64,000 nucleotides of DNA from positions 806,001 through 870,000 of the forward strand of contig NZ_FWFR01000001.1 in the NCBI RefSeq assembly GCF_900172325.1, read 5' to 3'. The notes beneath the pieces are model-generated. The model was not told the origin of the DNA. It was given only the letters and a program-made list of their open reading frames with translations, and did no database searches. Source of the stretch: Oceanibacterium hippocampi (GTDB taxonomy: Bacteria > Pseudomonadota > Alphaproteobacteria > Sneathiellales > Sneathiellaceae). This document shows, piece by piece, positions 52,415-62,006 of the stretch; within the stretch, counting starts at the first letter, position 1, and every line of letters starts with the position of its first letter. The position numbers and the translations under genes were made by a program.

Positions 52415-53599
52415 ATGTCCAAGAACGGCACCGAAATCGTCATCGCTTCCGCCGCCCGCACCCCGGTCGGCGCCTTCAACGGCGCCATGTCGGGCCTGCC
52501 CGCGCACCAGCTCGGCCAGGTCGCGATCAATGCCGTGCTCGAACGCGCCGGGGTCGCGGCCGCGGAGGTGAGCGAGGTCATCCTCGGCCAGATCCTCACC
52601 GCGGGCGAGGGCCAGAACCCGGCCCGCCAGGCCTCGATCGCCGCCGGCATGCCGGTCGAGGTCCCGGCCTGGGGCGTCAACCAGCTCTGTGGCTCCGGTC
52701 TGCGCGCCGTGGCCCTCGGCCACCAGGCGATCCTGAACGGCGATTCGTCGATCGTCGTCGCCGGCGGCCAGGAAAGCATGAGCCAGGCGCCGCATTGCGC
52801 GCATCTCCGCAACGGCCAGCGGCTCGGCAATCTCGAATTCGTCGACACGATGATCCGCGACGGCCTGTGGGACGCCTTCAACGGCTACCACATGGGCAAC
52901 ACGGCCGAGAACGTGGCCGAGCGCTGGCAGATCACTCGCGAGCAGCAGGACGCCTTCGCTGCCGCCTCCCAGGCCAAGGCCGGCGCGGCGATGAGCTCGG
53001 GCCGCTTCAAGGACGAGATCGCCCCGGTCACCGTGAAGACCCGCAAGGGCGAGACCGTGGTCGACCAGGACGAGTTCCCGCGCCCGGACACGACCGCCGA
53101 GAGCCTCGCCCGGCTCCGCCCCGCCTTCCAGAAGGACGGCACGGTGACCGCCGGCAACGCCTCCGGGATCAACGACGGCGCCGCCGCGGTGGTACTGATG
53201 ACGGCGGCCGAGGCGGCGAAGCGCGGCATCACGCCGCTCGCCCGGATCGTCTCCTGGGCGCAGGCCGGCGTCGATCCGGCGATCATGGGCACCGGGCCGA
53301 TCCCGGCCAGCCGCCGGGCCCTGGAGAAGGCCGGCTGGAAGGCCGAGGACCTCGACCTGATCGAGGCCAACGAGGCCTTCGCCGCCCAGGCCTGCGCGGT
53401 CAACCGCGATCTCGGCTGGGACACCGACAAGGTGAACGTCAATGGCGGGGCGATTGCGATCGGCCACCCGATCGGCGCCTCGGGCGCCCGGGTGCTGGTC
53501 ACCCTGCTCCATGAAATGCAGAAGCGCGACGCCAGGAAGGGCCTGGCGACGCTGTGCATCGGCGGCGGCATGGGCATTGCCATGTGCGTCGAACGCTGA
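52415..53599 (+). CDS. phaA: Acetyl-CoA acetyltransferase
   Basis: Biosynthetic thiolase of 394 residues that condenses two acetyl-CoA to acetoacetyl-CoA, the first step of PHB synthesis. The nucleophile Cys is in [10 protein letters not shown], the His in [12 protein letters not shown], and the second Cys in [24 protein letters not shown] and the VNVNGGAIA segment are typical of PhaA. AGGAGG lies seven bases before the ATG at 52415. phaB follows by 53 bp and they are likely cotranscribed. Confidence 0.96.
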   Translation: MSKNGTEIVIASAARTPVGAFNGAMSGLPAHQLGQVAINAVLERAGVAAAEVSEVILGQILTAGEGQNPARQASIAAGMPVEVPAWGVNQLCGSGLRAVALGHQAILNGDSSIVVAGGQESMSQAPHCAHLRNGQRLGNLEFVDTMIRDGLWDAFNGYHMGNTAENVAERWQITREQQDAFAAASQAKAGAAMSSGRFKDEIAPVTVKTRKGETVVDQDEFPRPDTTAESLARLRPAFQKDGTVTAGNASGINDGAAAVVLMTAAEAAKRGITPLARIVSWAQAGVDPAIMGTGPIPASRRALEKAGWKAEDLDLIEANEAFAAQACAVNRDLGWDTDKVNVNGGAIAIGHPIGASGARVLVTLLHEMQKRDARKGLATLCIGGGMGIAMCVER

Positions 53600-53652
53600 C
53601 GTCGAATCGACGGGGCGATACATAACAAAACGCAGCAATACGGGGATGGATC

Positions 53653-54375
53653 ATGGCTCGAGTGGCACTTGTTACCGGCGGTACGCGGGGAATCGGCGCG
53701 GCAATCAGCATCGGATTGAAAAATGCGGGCTATGTCGTCGCCGCCAACTATGCCGGCAATGACGAACGGGCGCGGGCGTTCAACCAGGAACACGGGATCG
53801 ACGTCTACAAGTTCGACGTTTCCGATTTCGACGCCTGCGCCGCCGGCGTCGCCCAGGTGGAGAAGGATCACGGCCCCGTCGAGGTGCTGGTCAACAATGC
53901 CGGCATTACCCGCGACGGGACGCTGCAGCGCATGGACAAGATGAGCTGGCAGGCGGTGGTCGATACCAACCTGGGCTCCTGCTACAACATGTGCCACGCG
54001 GTCATCGGCTCGATGCGGGAGCGGAAGTTCGGGCGGATCGTCAATATCGGCTCGATCAACGGCCAGGCCGGCCAGTATGGCCAGGTCAACTACGCCGCCG
54101 CCAAGTCCGGCATTCACGGCTTCACCAAGGCGCTCGCCCAGGAAGGCGCGGCGCACGGCATCACCGTGAACGCGATCGCGCCGGGCTACATCGATACCGA
54201 CATGGTCGCGGCGGTGCCCGAGAAGGTGCTGGAGAAGATCGTCGCCAAGATCCCGGTCGGCCGCCTCGGCAAGGCGAGCGAGATCGCCCGCGGCGTGCTG
54301 TTCCTGGTCGCCGACGATGCCGGTTTCGTGACCGGCTCGACGATGTCGATCAACGGCGGCCAGCATATGTATTGA
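53653..54375 (+). CDS. phaB: Acetoacetyl-CoA reductase
   Basis: 240-residue short-chain dehydrogenase that reduces acetoacetyl-CoA to 3-hydroxybutyryl-CoA with NADPH. The TGGTRGIGAAI cofactor motif, NNAGITRDG, the Ser in NIGSINGQAGQYGQ and the YAAAKSG Tyr-Lys pair are present; TRDGTLQRMDKMSWQAVVDTNL is the PhaB-type loop. The product feeds the PhaC step. It is the last clear PHA gene of the cluster and is followed by a long hairpin. Confidence 0.95.
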   Translation: MARVALVTGGTRGIGAAISIGLKNAGYVVAANYAGNDERARAFNQEHGIDVYKFDVSDFDACAAGVAQVEKDHGPVEVLVNNAGITRDGTLQRMDKMSWQAVVDTNLGSCYNMCHAVIGSMRERKFGRIVNIGSINGQAGQYGQVNYAAAKSGIHGFTKALAQEGAAHGITVNAIAPGYIDTDMVAAVPEKVLEKIVAKIPVGRLGKASEIARGVLFLVADDAGFVTGSTMSINGGQHMY

Positions 54376-54403
54376 GCCACCGCCGCACTTCGACCTATTG
54401 ATG

Positions 54404-54434
54404 GAACGGCCGGGCGAACTTCGTCCGGCCGTTC
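54404..54434 (+). terminator. Long perfect hairpin after phaB
   Basis: GAACGGCCGG (54404-54413) pairs perfectly with CCGGCCGTTC (54425-54434) over 11 bases, and part of the loop (CGAA with TTCG) can extend the stem. There is no T-run, so it may protect the 3' end or terminate weakly. Confidence 0.5.
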
Positions 54435-54464
54435 GCATGTCACGGGATGAGAGAGTGACCGGGA

Positions 54465-55382
54465 ATGGCTGATGGAGCCGGAACGACCGCCCGGAAGGGC
54501 AGCCTCAGGGCAACCCTGATCGGCGGCATCGCGGTGCTGCTCTGGGCGCTGCTTGCCCTGTTCACGGCGGCGACCGGCCAGGTCCCGCCGTTCCAGCTCG
54601 CCGCGATGTCGTTCACCATCGCCTTTCTCGTCGCCGTCGTCATGTGGCTGCGCCGCGGCCGGGCGGTGCTTGCCCGCCTGCGCCAGCCGCCGGTCGTCTG
54701 GCTGATCGGGATCGGCGGGCTGTTCGGCTATCACTTCTGCTATTTTCTGGCGCTGCGGAACGCGCCGGCTGTCGAGGCGAGCCTGATCGCCTATCTCTGG
54801 CCGCTGCTGATCGTCTTCTTCTCCGCGCTGCTGCCGGGCGAGCGCCTGCGCTGGTATCACGTGGCCGGTGTCTTCGCGGGACTGGCCGGGACGGTGCTGC
54901 TCGTCTCCGGCGGCGAACTCGCCTTCAAGGGCGAATACGCGCTCGGCTACGCGGCGGCAGGGGCCTGCGCCCTCATCTGGTCGGGCTATTCGGTACTGAG
55001 CCGCCGCTTCCCGGCTGTTCCCACCGACGTCGTCGGCGGTTATTGCGGGGCGACGGCGGTGCTGGCGCTGCTTTGCCATCTCGGCTTCGAGACGACCGTC
55101 TGGCCGGCCGGCGCGCTCGAATGGCTGGCCGTGGCCGGGCTCGGCCTCGGCCCGGTCGGCGCCGCCTTCTTCGTCTGGGATCACGGCGTCAAGCATGGCG
55201 ACATCCAGGCGCTGGGGGCCGCTGCCTATGCCGCGCCGCTGCTCTCGACGCTGGTGCTGATCGCCACGGGTCTCGCCGCGCCGACGGCGGTCGTGCTGAT
55301 CGCCTGCCTGCTGATCACCGGCGGCGCGGTGCTCGGCGCCGGCGGGCTCGTCCGTCGTCGCCGGACGGCGCCCGCCGGTTAA
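54465..55382 (+). CDS. EamA-family (DMT superfamily) transporter
   Basis: 305-residue membrane protein with ten predicted helices in two EamA repeats, typical of the 10-TMS drug/metabolite transporters. The segments GYHFCYFLALRNAPAVEASLI, AYLWPLLIVFFSALL and, in the second half, VWDHGVKHGDIQALG are like the aromatic amino acid/YddG-type exporters. Substrate unknown. It ends eight bases before a convergent gene and is otherwise unlinked. Confidence 0.88.
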   Translation: MADGAGTTARKGSLRATLIGGIAVLLWALLALFTAATGQVPPFQLAAMSFTIAFLVAVVMWLRRGRAVLARLRQPPVVWLIGIGGLFGYHFCYFLALRNAPAVEASLIAYLWPLLIVFFSALLPGERLRWYHVAGVFAGLAGTVLLVSGGELAFKGEYALGYAAAGACALIWSGYSVLSRRFPAVPTDVVGGYCGATAVLALLCHLGFETTVWPAGALEWLAVAGLGLGPVGAAFFVWDHGVKHGDIQALGAAAYAAPLLSTLVLIATGLAAPTAVVLIACLLITGGAVLGAGGLVRRRRTAPAG

Positions 55383-55390
55383 GCGCCGGA

Positions 55391-56263
55391 TCAGTTACCG
55401 AGCAATTTCCTGAAGCTGCCGCTCGCCTCCTCCACGGCCTTGCCGGCACCGCTCGCGATGCCGCCGGTCGCGCCGGCGACGCCCTCGACCGCCTTGCCGG
55501 CGCCGGATGCGACGCCTTCGACGGCCTTGCCCGCGCCTTCCGCGATGCCGCCCAGGTTCTTCTGCAGGTCATTCAGCGTGTCGCCGACGCCGAGCCGGTC
55601 GGTGACCCGGCCGACGGCACCGGTCAGCGCCGCCATGACCGCCTCGACCACTTCCGCCGGGCTCGCGCCGCCATCATCCCTGCCGATGTCCCTCAGATGG
55701 ATTTCCGGGAGCGCGGCGCCGATCGTCCGGCCCTGCAGGATGCTGGCCGAGACATTGACCCGGCCGCCCCGGATGATCAGGTCGTCGATGATCAGCTTCG
55801 GTCCTTCGCCGTTGGCGTCGGCCGTCTCTCCGCCGCCCTTCAGGCCGGCCTTCGCCATGTAGGCGTCGACATTGCGGCGCAGGGTGTCGATGTTGTTGCC
55901 GGTCTCGCTCATCTCGTAGGTCACGTCCGGCCCGTCAACGACGATCTCGCGGATGACGATGGCATCGCCGCCGATGCTGGCGGTGTCGATGGCGAGGCTG
56001 ATGCCGCCGAGGGTGAAGGCGGCGGGGGTCGAGAAGCCCTCCGGATTGCCGACCTTGAAGCCCCTGAGCGCGCCGCTGCCGCCGGGAATGTCGATCGCCA
56101 CCTCGTCGAGCGTGACACGGGCGAGCGTGACCTCGGAGCCGTAGGTCTCGACCCCGTCCCTGACGAGCACATCGAGCGAGGAGAGCAGGTGGATCGCCCC
56201 GCCCGCGATGACGGCGACGAGGAGCAGCAGCACGCCCCCGCCGATCAGCAGTCCACGTTTCAT
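55391..56263 (-). CDS. AsmA-like membrane-anchored protein with C-terminal Gly/Ala/Lys repeats
   Basis: 290 residues: a membrane anchor (about 4-22), a beta-rich extracytoplasmic domain resembling AsmA/TamB-like outer-membrane biogenesis proteins (about 25-215) with regular strand-turn patterns, then repeats of GAGKAVE (three copies) plus GGIASGAGKAVEEASG. The repeats would make an amphipathic helix with Lys on one face, which could bind membrane or act as a spacer. Function unknown. The ATG at 56261-56263 has AAGGGA seven bases upstream. The cupin gene lies immediately upstream on the same strand. Confidence 0.75.
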   Translation of the reverse strand: MKRGLLIGGGVLLLLVAVIAGGAIHLLSSLDVLVRDGVETYGSEVTLARVTLDEVAIDIPGGSGALRGFKVGNPEGFSTPAAFTLGGISLAIDTASIGGDAIVIREIVVDGPDVTYEMSETGNNIDTLRRNVDAYMAKAGLKGGGETADANGEGPKLIIDDLIIRGGRVNVSASILQGRTIGAALPEIHLRDIGRDDGGASPAEVVEAVMAALTGAVGRVTDRLGVGDTLNDLQKNLGGIAEGAGKAVEGVASGAGKAVEGVAGATGGIASGAGKAVEEASGSFRKLLGN

Positions 56264-56273
56264 GTCGTTTCCC

Positions 56274-56720
56274 TTATTCTTCTGTTGTCGGAATGTCGGT
56301 TCGCGGACCGGGCGCCCAGTCGGGCGCGGCGAGGGTGAAGCCCTCGAATTCGAAGGCGGGTGCCACCGTGCAGCCGACCAGGGTCCATTCGCCAAGGCTC
56401 CGGGCGGCCTGCCAGACCCCGGCGGGCACCACCGCCTGGGGCTGCTCGCCCTTGTCCAGCGCCGTCCCGAGCCGGAGCCGGCGGATGTTGATGCCGTCGC
56501 CCGAGAGCTCGAGGGCGAGCGGTGCGCCGGCATAATGGTGCCAGACCTCGGCCGCGTCGACACGGTGCCAGTGCGAGCGCTGGCCGGCCTCCAGCAGGTA
56601 GTAGATGGCCGTCGAGTGGCCACGCCCGCCGGCGTGGGCGTCCCGGAAGGTCTCGCGGAAATGGCCGCCCTCGGGATGCGGGGCGAGGCCAAGGGCGGCG
56701 ATGATCCCGGCCGCCGTCAC
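56274..56720 (-). CDS. Cupin domain protein (DUF985/Cupin_5)
   Basis: 148-residue single cupin matching the DUF985 pattern: HPEGGHFRETFRD, HWHRVDAAEVWHHYAG and PAGVWQAARSLGEWTLVGCTVAPAFEFEGF. The metal-type His/Glu positions of the cupin fold (HWH and the second Glu/His) are retained. Function unknown; some relatives are called YML079-like. The start is GTG at 56718-56720, with an AGGG close upstream. It precedes the AsmA-like gene by ten bases. Confidence 0.85.
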   Translation of the reverse strand: MTAAGIIAALGLAPHPEGGHFRETFRDAHAGGRGHSTAIYYLLEAGQRSHWHRVDAAEVWHHYAGAPLALELSGDGINIRRLRLGTALDKGEQPQAVVPAGVWQAARSLGEWTLVGCTVAPAFEFEGFTLAAPDWAPGPRTDIPTTEE

Positions 56721-56835
56721 GTGGCCCTGCCGGTTGCGGAAAAGTCGTAACGTTCGCTCATCAGCGTACTATATCAGCAGAAGGCGGCCGATGAAGTGAT
56801 CGCCGCCACGACGCGTACAGGATAGGATCGGCATC

Positions 56836-57624
56836 ATGCTGCGGGCGGATGTAATCGACCTACGGAACTTCTATGACGGCAATCTCGGCCGCGTCACGCG
56901 CCGCATCCTGCAGGCCCGGGTCCGCGAGGTCTGGCCGAACGTGCGCGGGCTCAACGTTCTCGGCCTCGGCTACGCGACGCCGTTCCTGAGGGGCTTCCGC
57001 GAGGAGGCGGAGCGCGTGCTGGCGATCATGCCGGCGACCCAGGGGGTCATCCACTGGCCGCCGGAAGGGCCCTGCGCCGTCGCGCTCGCGGAAGAAATGG
57101 CGCTGCCGCTCCCCGACGCGTCGATGGACCGGGTGCTGATGGTCCATGCCCTGGAGAATACCGAGGCCGTCCGGCCGCTGTTGCGCGAGGCCTGGCGGGT
57201 GCTCGCGCCCGGCGGCCGCCTGCTCGCGATCGTGCCGAACCGGCTCGGACTGTGGAGCCGCATCGAGGGCACGCCGTTCGGACAGGGCTTTCCCTACAGC
57301 CCGCCGCAGCTCGACCGGGTGCTGCGCGAGAACATGTTCTCGCCCCGGCTCTCCTCGGCCGCGCTCTACATGCCGCCGAGCCGCTACCGCTTCATCCTGC
57401 GTTCCGTTCGGGCCTGGGAAACGGTCGGCGGGCGGCTCGCCCAGGCGCTCGGCGGCGTCCTGGTGATCGAGGCCGACAAGCAGGTCTTCGCGGTGACCGG
57501 CCCGATGAAGGCGCGGCGCCTGCGCCGGCCGGTGGTTATCGCGTCCGGTCGTCCGGCCGCGGCGGGGCGGAGTCTTCCGCCGGCGCTGACGCTGGCGCCG
57601 CCGCCGGAGGGGCAGTCGGAATAG
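56836..57624 (+). CDS. Class I SAM-dependent methyltransferase
   Basis: 262-residue methyltransferase of the Methyltransf_11-like group. Motif I NVLGLGYATPFL is degenerate (GLGYA in place of the usual GxGxG), motif II-type DRVLMVHALENTE and the post-motif LREAWRVLAPGGRLLAIVPN are clear. Family members of this length sit beside hydroxyacylglutathione hydrolase genes in other alphaproteobacteria, but no partner is visible here. The last 89 bp overlap the end of the convergent channel gene; the tails are Pro/Ala-rich in both. Substrate unknown. Confidence 0.82.
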   Translation: MLRADVIDLRNFYDGNLGRVTRRILQARVREVWPNVRGLNVLGLGYATPFLRGFREEAERVLAIMPATQGVIHWPPEGPCAVALAEEMALPLPDASMDRVLMVHALENTEAVRPLLREAWRVLAPGGRLLAIVPNRLGLWSRIEGTPFGQGFPYSPPQLDRVLRENMFSPRLSSAALYMPPSRYRFILRSVRAWETVGGRLAQALGGVLVIEADKQVFAVTGPMKARRLRRPVVIASGRPAAAGRSLPPALTLAPPPEGQSE

Positions 57625-60037
57625 TTGTTCCGGGTGCGAAATGGATGACCCGCTGGGGAAACGGGATCTCGATTCCCTCTTCCTTGAAGCGACGGTCGAT
57701 CTCGTAGCGCAGTTCGCTCGCGATGGTCAGCCGCTGCAGCACGTCTGCCGTGTAGCAGCGCAACTCGAAGGCCAGCTCGCTCGCGCCGAAGTCCGCGAAA
57801 ACCACGAACGGGGCCGGTATCCGGGCGACCAGGCGATGATCCTCGGCGCAGGAAAGCAGGACCTTCCGGACCTTCTGGACGTCGCTGCCATAGGCCACGC
57901 CGACCGCGATCTCCATCCGCCCGTACCGGTCCTTGTAGGTCCAGTTGGTGACCGCCTGCGAGATCAGGTCGGCATTCGGGATGATGATCGAGGAGCGCTG
58001 GAAGGTCTCGATCTCGGTCGCCCGGATATTGATCTCCTTCACGAAGCCCTCGACCGATCCGACCACGACCCAGTCGCCGACCTTGATCGGTCGCTCGAAC
58101 AGCAAGATTATTCCGGATACGAAATTATTGACGATATTCTGCAGCCCGAAGCCGATGCCGACCGAGAGCGCGCCCGCGACCAGCGCCAGGTTAGTGAGAT
58201 CGATGCCGAGCGCGGCGATGCCGAGCGCGATCGCGATGACATAGCCGAGGAAGCTGATCCCGGTGCCGACCGAGTAGCGGATTCCGTCGTTCAGACCGAC
58301 GCCCTTGAGAAGGCGCTCGGTCACGGCGCGCTGGGCGATGCGGGTCAGCGCGACCGCCCCGACAAAGATTGCCAGCGCGAACAGCACGCCATAAAGCGAG
58401 ATCGTGACGCCGCCGATCTGCACGCCTTCGCCGAGCCAGCGCAGCCATTCCCGGATCTTCGAAGCGGGTACGCCCCAGGCCGGCAGGACCCCGATCAGCA
58501 GGATGAAGGCCAGGACCGGATCGAGGGCAGTGCGCACGAGGGATTTAAGGCGGCTGCGGATCTCGTGTTCAAGCGCAAGGTGACGACGCGCGACGGCCGA
58601 GCGGAAGGCGACCCCGACCAGTTCGCGCAGGAGGCTCCGGAGGATCACGACACCGCCGAGCACCAGTCCGGACACGAACAGGCCACGGAGCACGAAGGCG
58701 GTGACGTTCGCATGCCCGATCAGGGCCGCGCCGACCGCGCCGGCGGCCAGCAGGAGGACCAGGGCCCGCGCGATGCCCCAGATCGTCACGCCGCCGCTCC
58801 CGGCCGCCGCGCCTGTCGCCTCGTCGCTGCCTTCGGCGGGAGCCGGCATCCTGCCACGTCGCCAGTTGTCGCGCCGGACGAGGCCGATGAGGCAGGTCAG
58901 GGCGGCCAGCGCGAGTACGGTCTTGGCGACCGCATCCAGCGACGCGCCGACGGCAATCGCGGGGGCAAGTTCCGCCACGGCGAGCGCCAGCGCGATCAGG
59001 GCGAGCAGCAGGATCGTCCAGCGGTAGATGCGCCGGCTGCCTTCCGCACCGATGTTCAGAAGCTGCCAGCGCGGTCGCCCGGGCGACAGGATGGTCATCG
59101 CAACCGCGCGCGCGGTGAAGAAATAGAACAGCGCGAGCGCCACCGCCTTGACGAGATCCCGTGTCAGGCCGGTGATCGGCGAATCCGGGATATCGACGCG
59201 GAAATAGACCCCCGCGGTGATCGCCGCCGGTATCAGCCCATACGCGACCGCTCCGAGCAGGGCGACGACGAAACGCTCCCGGTAGGCCGGTTCGGCCGAG
59301 GTGGAGCGCTGCTCGAAACGCCGCAGCAGGCGCAGGCGGATATACATCGCGCCGAGGATCAGCGCGATCACCACCAGGAGCGTCCGCAGGAAGCGGAGCG
59401 CAACGTCGTCCCTATCGGCAAGGTCGGCGAACCACGCCGTGCCATGGACCGACAGTCGGGTCGTGATCGCCGCTGCGTTTGCCGCCGCGGCGCGCAGGGT
59501 CGAGGGCTCGAAGGGCAGGGGCGTCTGCTCTTCGAGATGATCGACAAGGCGCTGGCTGACAAGGCTGTTGAGATCGTCACGAACGCCGGCGACCTGCGCG
59601 TTCAGCAGTTCGGCCTGCGATTTCCTGGCATTGATGGCGGACAGTTCGTTCTGCAGGCGGGCGCGTTCGCTGGCTACCGCTTCGGATTCCGAGGGCTCGC
59701 CCTCCTTTGGCGCCGGACCCAGTGAATTCAGCAGCGTTTCGAGCGCCCGGCGTTTCTCCGCGATGCCCTCGACCACGGTGCCGATCTCGCCTTCGATCGT
59801 GTCGAGATCGGCATGCATCGACTTCGCCGTCTGCGCGTCGACCAGGCCCAGTCGTGCCTTGTCCTGGATGAGCTCCAGGGTCTGCTGCCAGGTTTCGAGC
59901 TGTTTCTGGAACGAGTCGGGCGCCGCCGCGGCGGCGCCGTGCAGGGCGAGCAGAAGGACCAGGAGGCCGAGAGCCGAAAGCAGCCGCAGGCTCGCCGCGT
60001 TCACGATCGACCGTTCATGGCGGTCCCTGCCCGGCAT
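57536..60037 (-). CDS. Large mechanosensitive channel with DUF3772 domain (MscS/MscK type)
   Basis: 833-residue MscS-family channel: signal-like segment (about 18-38), a periplasmic DUF3772 helical domain (about 40-190), several membrane helices from about 215, and the C-terminal MscS core with the pore helix (GALSVGIGFGLQNIVNNFVSG), the beta domain FERPIKVGDWVVVGSVEGFV and the FQRSSIIIPNADLIS hinge, followed by a Pro-rich tail. It releases osmolytes when the membrane is stretched, which fits the nearby betaine importer only loosely. Three bases separate it from metW on the same strand. Confidence 0.92.
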   Translation of the reverse strand: MPGRDRHERSIVNAASLRLLSALGLLVLLLALHGAAAAAPDSFQKQLETWQQTLELIQDKARLGLVDAQTAKSMHADLDTIEGEIGTVVEGIAEKRRALETLLNSLGPAPKEGEPSESEAVASERARLQNELSAINARKSQAELLNAQVAGVRDDLNSLVSQRLVDHLEEQTPLPFEPSTLRAAAANAAAITTRLSVHGTAWFADLADRDDVALRFLRTLLVVIALILGAMYIRLRLLRRFEQRSTSAEPAYRERFVVALLGAVAYGLIPAAITAGVYFRVDIPDSPITGLTRDLVKAVALALFYFFTARAVAMTILSPGRPRWQLLNIGAEGSRRIYRWTILLLALIALALAVAELAPAIAVGASLDAVAKTVLALAALTCLIGLVRRDNWRRGRMPAPAEGSDEATGAAAGSGGVTIWGIARALVLLLAAGAVGAALIGHANVTAFVLRGLFVSGLVLGGVVILRSLLRELVGVAFRSAVARRHLALEHEIRSRLKSLVRTALDPVLAFILLIGVLPAWGVPASKIREWLRWLGEGVQIGGVTISLYGVLFALAIFVGAVALTRIAQRAVTERLLKGVGLNDGIRYSVGTGISFLGYVIAIALGIAALGIDLTNLALVAGALSVGIGFGLQNIVNNFVSGIILLFERPIKVGDWVVVGSVEGFVKEINIRATEIETFQRSSIIIPNADLISQAVTNWTYKDRYGRMEIAVGVAYGSDVQKVRKVLLSCAEDHRLVARIPAPFVVFADFGASELAFELRCYTADVLQRLTIASELRYEIDRRFKEEGIEIPFPQRVIHFAPGTTIPTAPPAAAPASAPAEDSAPPRPDDRTR

Positions 60038-60042
60038 TGCTT

Positions 60043-60687
60043 TTATCGATCACCCCGGCTCAGCAGGAAGACGCCGGTGGCGCCGAAAAGATTGGCGACC
60101 CGACCGGTTCCGAGATGCCGCAGCGGCTTTCCGGTCTGGCCGGTGATGATGCTCTGCTCGATGGTGATGCCGAGATCGCGACAGAGCAGGACGAAATCGA
60201 GGATCGTGCAGAAGTGGATGTTCGGGGTCTCGTACCAGGCCGCGTCGAGGGCGTCGGTCATCGGCATCCGGCCGCGCAGCAGGAGGTCGAGACGAACCTT
60301 CCAGAAGCCGAAATTGGGGAACGAAACGATCGCCCGGCGCCCGACCCGGAGCAGTTCGTTCAGCACGGTGCGCGGCTGCCGCATCGCCTGCAGGGTCTGG
60401 CTGAGGATCGCATAGTCGAAACTGTCGGCCGGGTAGTCGACGAGATCGGTATCGGCGTCGCCCTGGATCACCGAGAGGCCGCGGCTGACGCAGGAGTTCA
60501 CGCCCGCCTGGCTGATCTCGATGCCACGGGCATCGACATTGCTGTGGCGTGCGAGAAACGCGAGCAGGGAGCCGTCGTCGCAGCCGACATCGAGCACCCG
60601 GCTGTTCGCCGCGACCATCTCGGCGATGAGCAGCAGGTCGTCGCGGATCTCGATGTTCCGGCCGAGGCCGATGTCGATCGTGGCCAT
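60043..60687 (-). CDS. metW: Methionine biosynthesis protein MetW
   Basis: 214-residue MetW, a methyltransferase-fold protein that works with MetX in homoserine acylation. SAM-type motif VLDVGCDDGSLLAFL, DYAILSQTLQ and FPNFGFWKVR are the family signature, and the TGQTGKPLRHLGTGRVANLFGA end is usual. The ATG at 60685-60687 has GAGGAG six bases upstream. metX is only ten bases away upstream, so the pair is one operon. Confidence 0.93.
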   Translation of the reverse strand: MATIDIGLGRNIEIRDDLLLIAEMVAANSRVLDVGCDDGSLLAFLARHSNVDARGIEISQAGVNSCVSRGLSVIQGDADTDLVDYPADSFDYAILSQTLQAMRQPRTVLNELLRVGRRAIVSFPNFGFWKVRLDLLLRGRMPMTDALDAAWYETPNIHFCTILDFVLLCRDLGITIEQSIITGQTGKPLRHLGTGRVANLFGATGVFLLSRGDR

Positions 60688-60697
60688 GCGGCGCTCC

Positions 60698-61858
60698 TCA
60701 GAGGATGCCCCGGCGTACCGCCGAGGCCTCGAGGAATCCGCCGATGGTGGCGAACATTTCCGGTTCGTCGAGCAGGAAGGCGTCATGTCCCTTGTCGGTC
60801 TGGATCTCGACGAAACTCACGTTCGCGGCCGAGGCGTTGAGGGCGCGGACGACGTCGCGGGCCTCGGTGGTCGGGAACAGCCAGTCGGAGGAAAAGGAAA
60901 CGACGCAGAAGCGCGTCCGGCTGTTGGCGAAGGCCCGGGCGAGCACCCCGCCATGCTCGGCCGCGAGGTCGAAATAGTCCATGGCGCGGGTGATGTAGAG
61001 ATAGGAATTGGCGTCGAAGCGGTCGACGAAGGTGATCCCCTGGTGGCGCAGGTAGCTCTCGACCTGGAAATCCGCATCGAAGCCGTAGGTCAGGCGTTCG
61101 CGGTTCTGCAGGTTGCGCCCGAACTTGCGGTGCAGCGCAGTCTCCGACAGATAGGTGACATGCGCCGCCATGCGGGCGACCGCCAGTCCGGCGCGGGGAG
61201 TTTCGCCGCTCTCGTAATAGTCGCCGCCACGCCACTGCGGATCGGCCATGATTGCCTGGCGGCCGACTTCGTGAAAGGCGATGTTCTGCGCCGAATGGCG
61301 CGCCGCGCAGGCGATCGGGACCGCGTTGGCGACCCGCTCGGGATAGGCGGCGGCCCATTGCAGTACCTGCATGCCGCCCATGGAGCCACCGATCACGCAG
61401 AACAGCTCGTCGATCCCCAGGTGATCGATCAGCAGCGATTGCGCGCGGACCATGTCGCCGATGGTGATGACAGGGAAGCCAAGGCCCCAGGGCCTGCCGG
61501 TCTCCGGATCGATTTCCTGCGGCCCGGCGGTCCCCATGCAGCCGCCGAGCACGTTGGCGCAGATGACGAAATACCGGTCCGTGTCGAGCACCTTGCCGGG
61601 CCCGACCATGCGGCCCCACCAGCCTGGCTTGCCGGTCACCGGATGGTCGCTCGCGACATACTGGTCACCGGTCAGCGCATGGCAGATCAGGACGGCGTTC
61701 GACTTTGCCTCGTTGAGCGTGCCATAGGTCATGTAGGACATGGCGAACGGCCCGATCTCGGTGCCGGAATCGAGGCGCAGCGGCGTCTTTTCCGCAAGCG
61801 TAACCGTGGAGCCCTCCCGTGCCGGAACGGCCCGCTTCATGTCCAGCCGTTCACGCAT
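60698..61858 (-). CDS. metX: Homoserine O-acyltransferase
   Basis: 386-residue alpha/beta-hydrolase that acylates homoserine in methionine synthesis. The nucleophile Ser is in GGSMGGMQV, the Asp in SDWLFPT and the His in GHDAF. Whether it uses acetyl- or succinyl-CoA cannot be decided reliably by eye. The ATG at 61856-61858 is used because the longer frame from TTG at 61886 has no ribosome site and no similarity; ATG at 61838-61840 is another option. metW follows. The product feeds MetZ at 19.6 kb. Confidence 0.92.
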   Translation of the reverse strand: MRERLDMKRAVPAREGSTVTLAEKTPLRLDSGTEIGPFAMSYMTYGTLNEAKSNAVLICHALTGDQYVASDHPVTGKPGWWGRMVGPGKVLDTDRYFVICANVLGGCMGTAGPQEIDPETGRPWGLGFPVITIGDMVRAQSLLIDHLGIDELFCVIGGSMGGMQVLQWAAAYPERVANAVPIACAARHSAQNIAFHEVGRQAIMADPQWRGGDYYESGETPRAGLAVARMAAHVTYLSETALHRKFGRNLQNRERLTYGFDADFQVESYLRHQGITFVDRFDANSYLYITRAMDYFDLAAEHGGVLARAFANSRTRFCVVSFSSDWLFPTTEARDVVRALNASAANVSFVEIQTDKGHDAFLLDEPEMFATIGGFLEASAVRRGIL

Positions 61859-61906
61859 GGTCGTCCAACAAGGCTTGCAGTCGGGCAAAGTGTCGAATGG
61901 CCTGAA

Positions 61907-61935
61907 TAGCTAAGTTGCAGGGCCTTCGGCGTCAA
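61907..61935 (-). promoter_or_regulatory. Promoter candidate for metX-metW
   Basis: On the minus strand TTGACG (61935-61930) precedes TAGCTA (61912-61907) with a 17-base spacer. The -10 is only partly consensus. No SAM-II aptamer lies between it and metX, unlike metZ. Confidence 0.45.
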
Positions 61936-62006
61936 CGTTTTCTTTGATTTTGCCCGGTCATCTCACTACAACTATCGGCCTTGTCACGAGGGGCCCGGAT
62001 AGGCGT

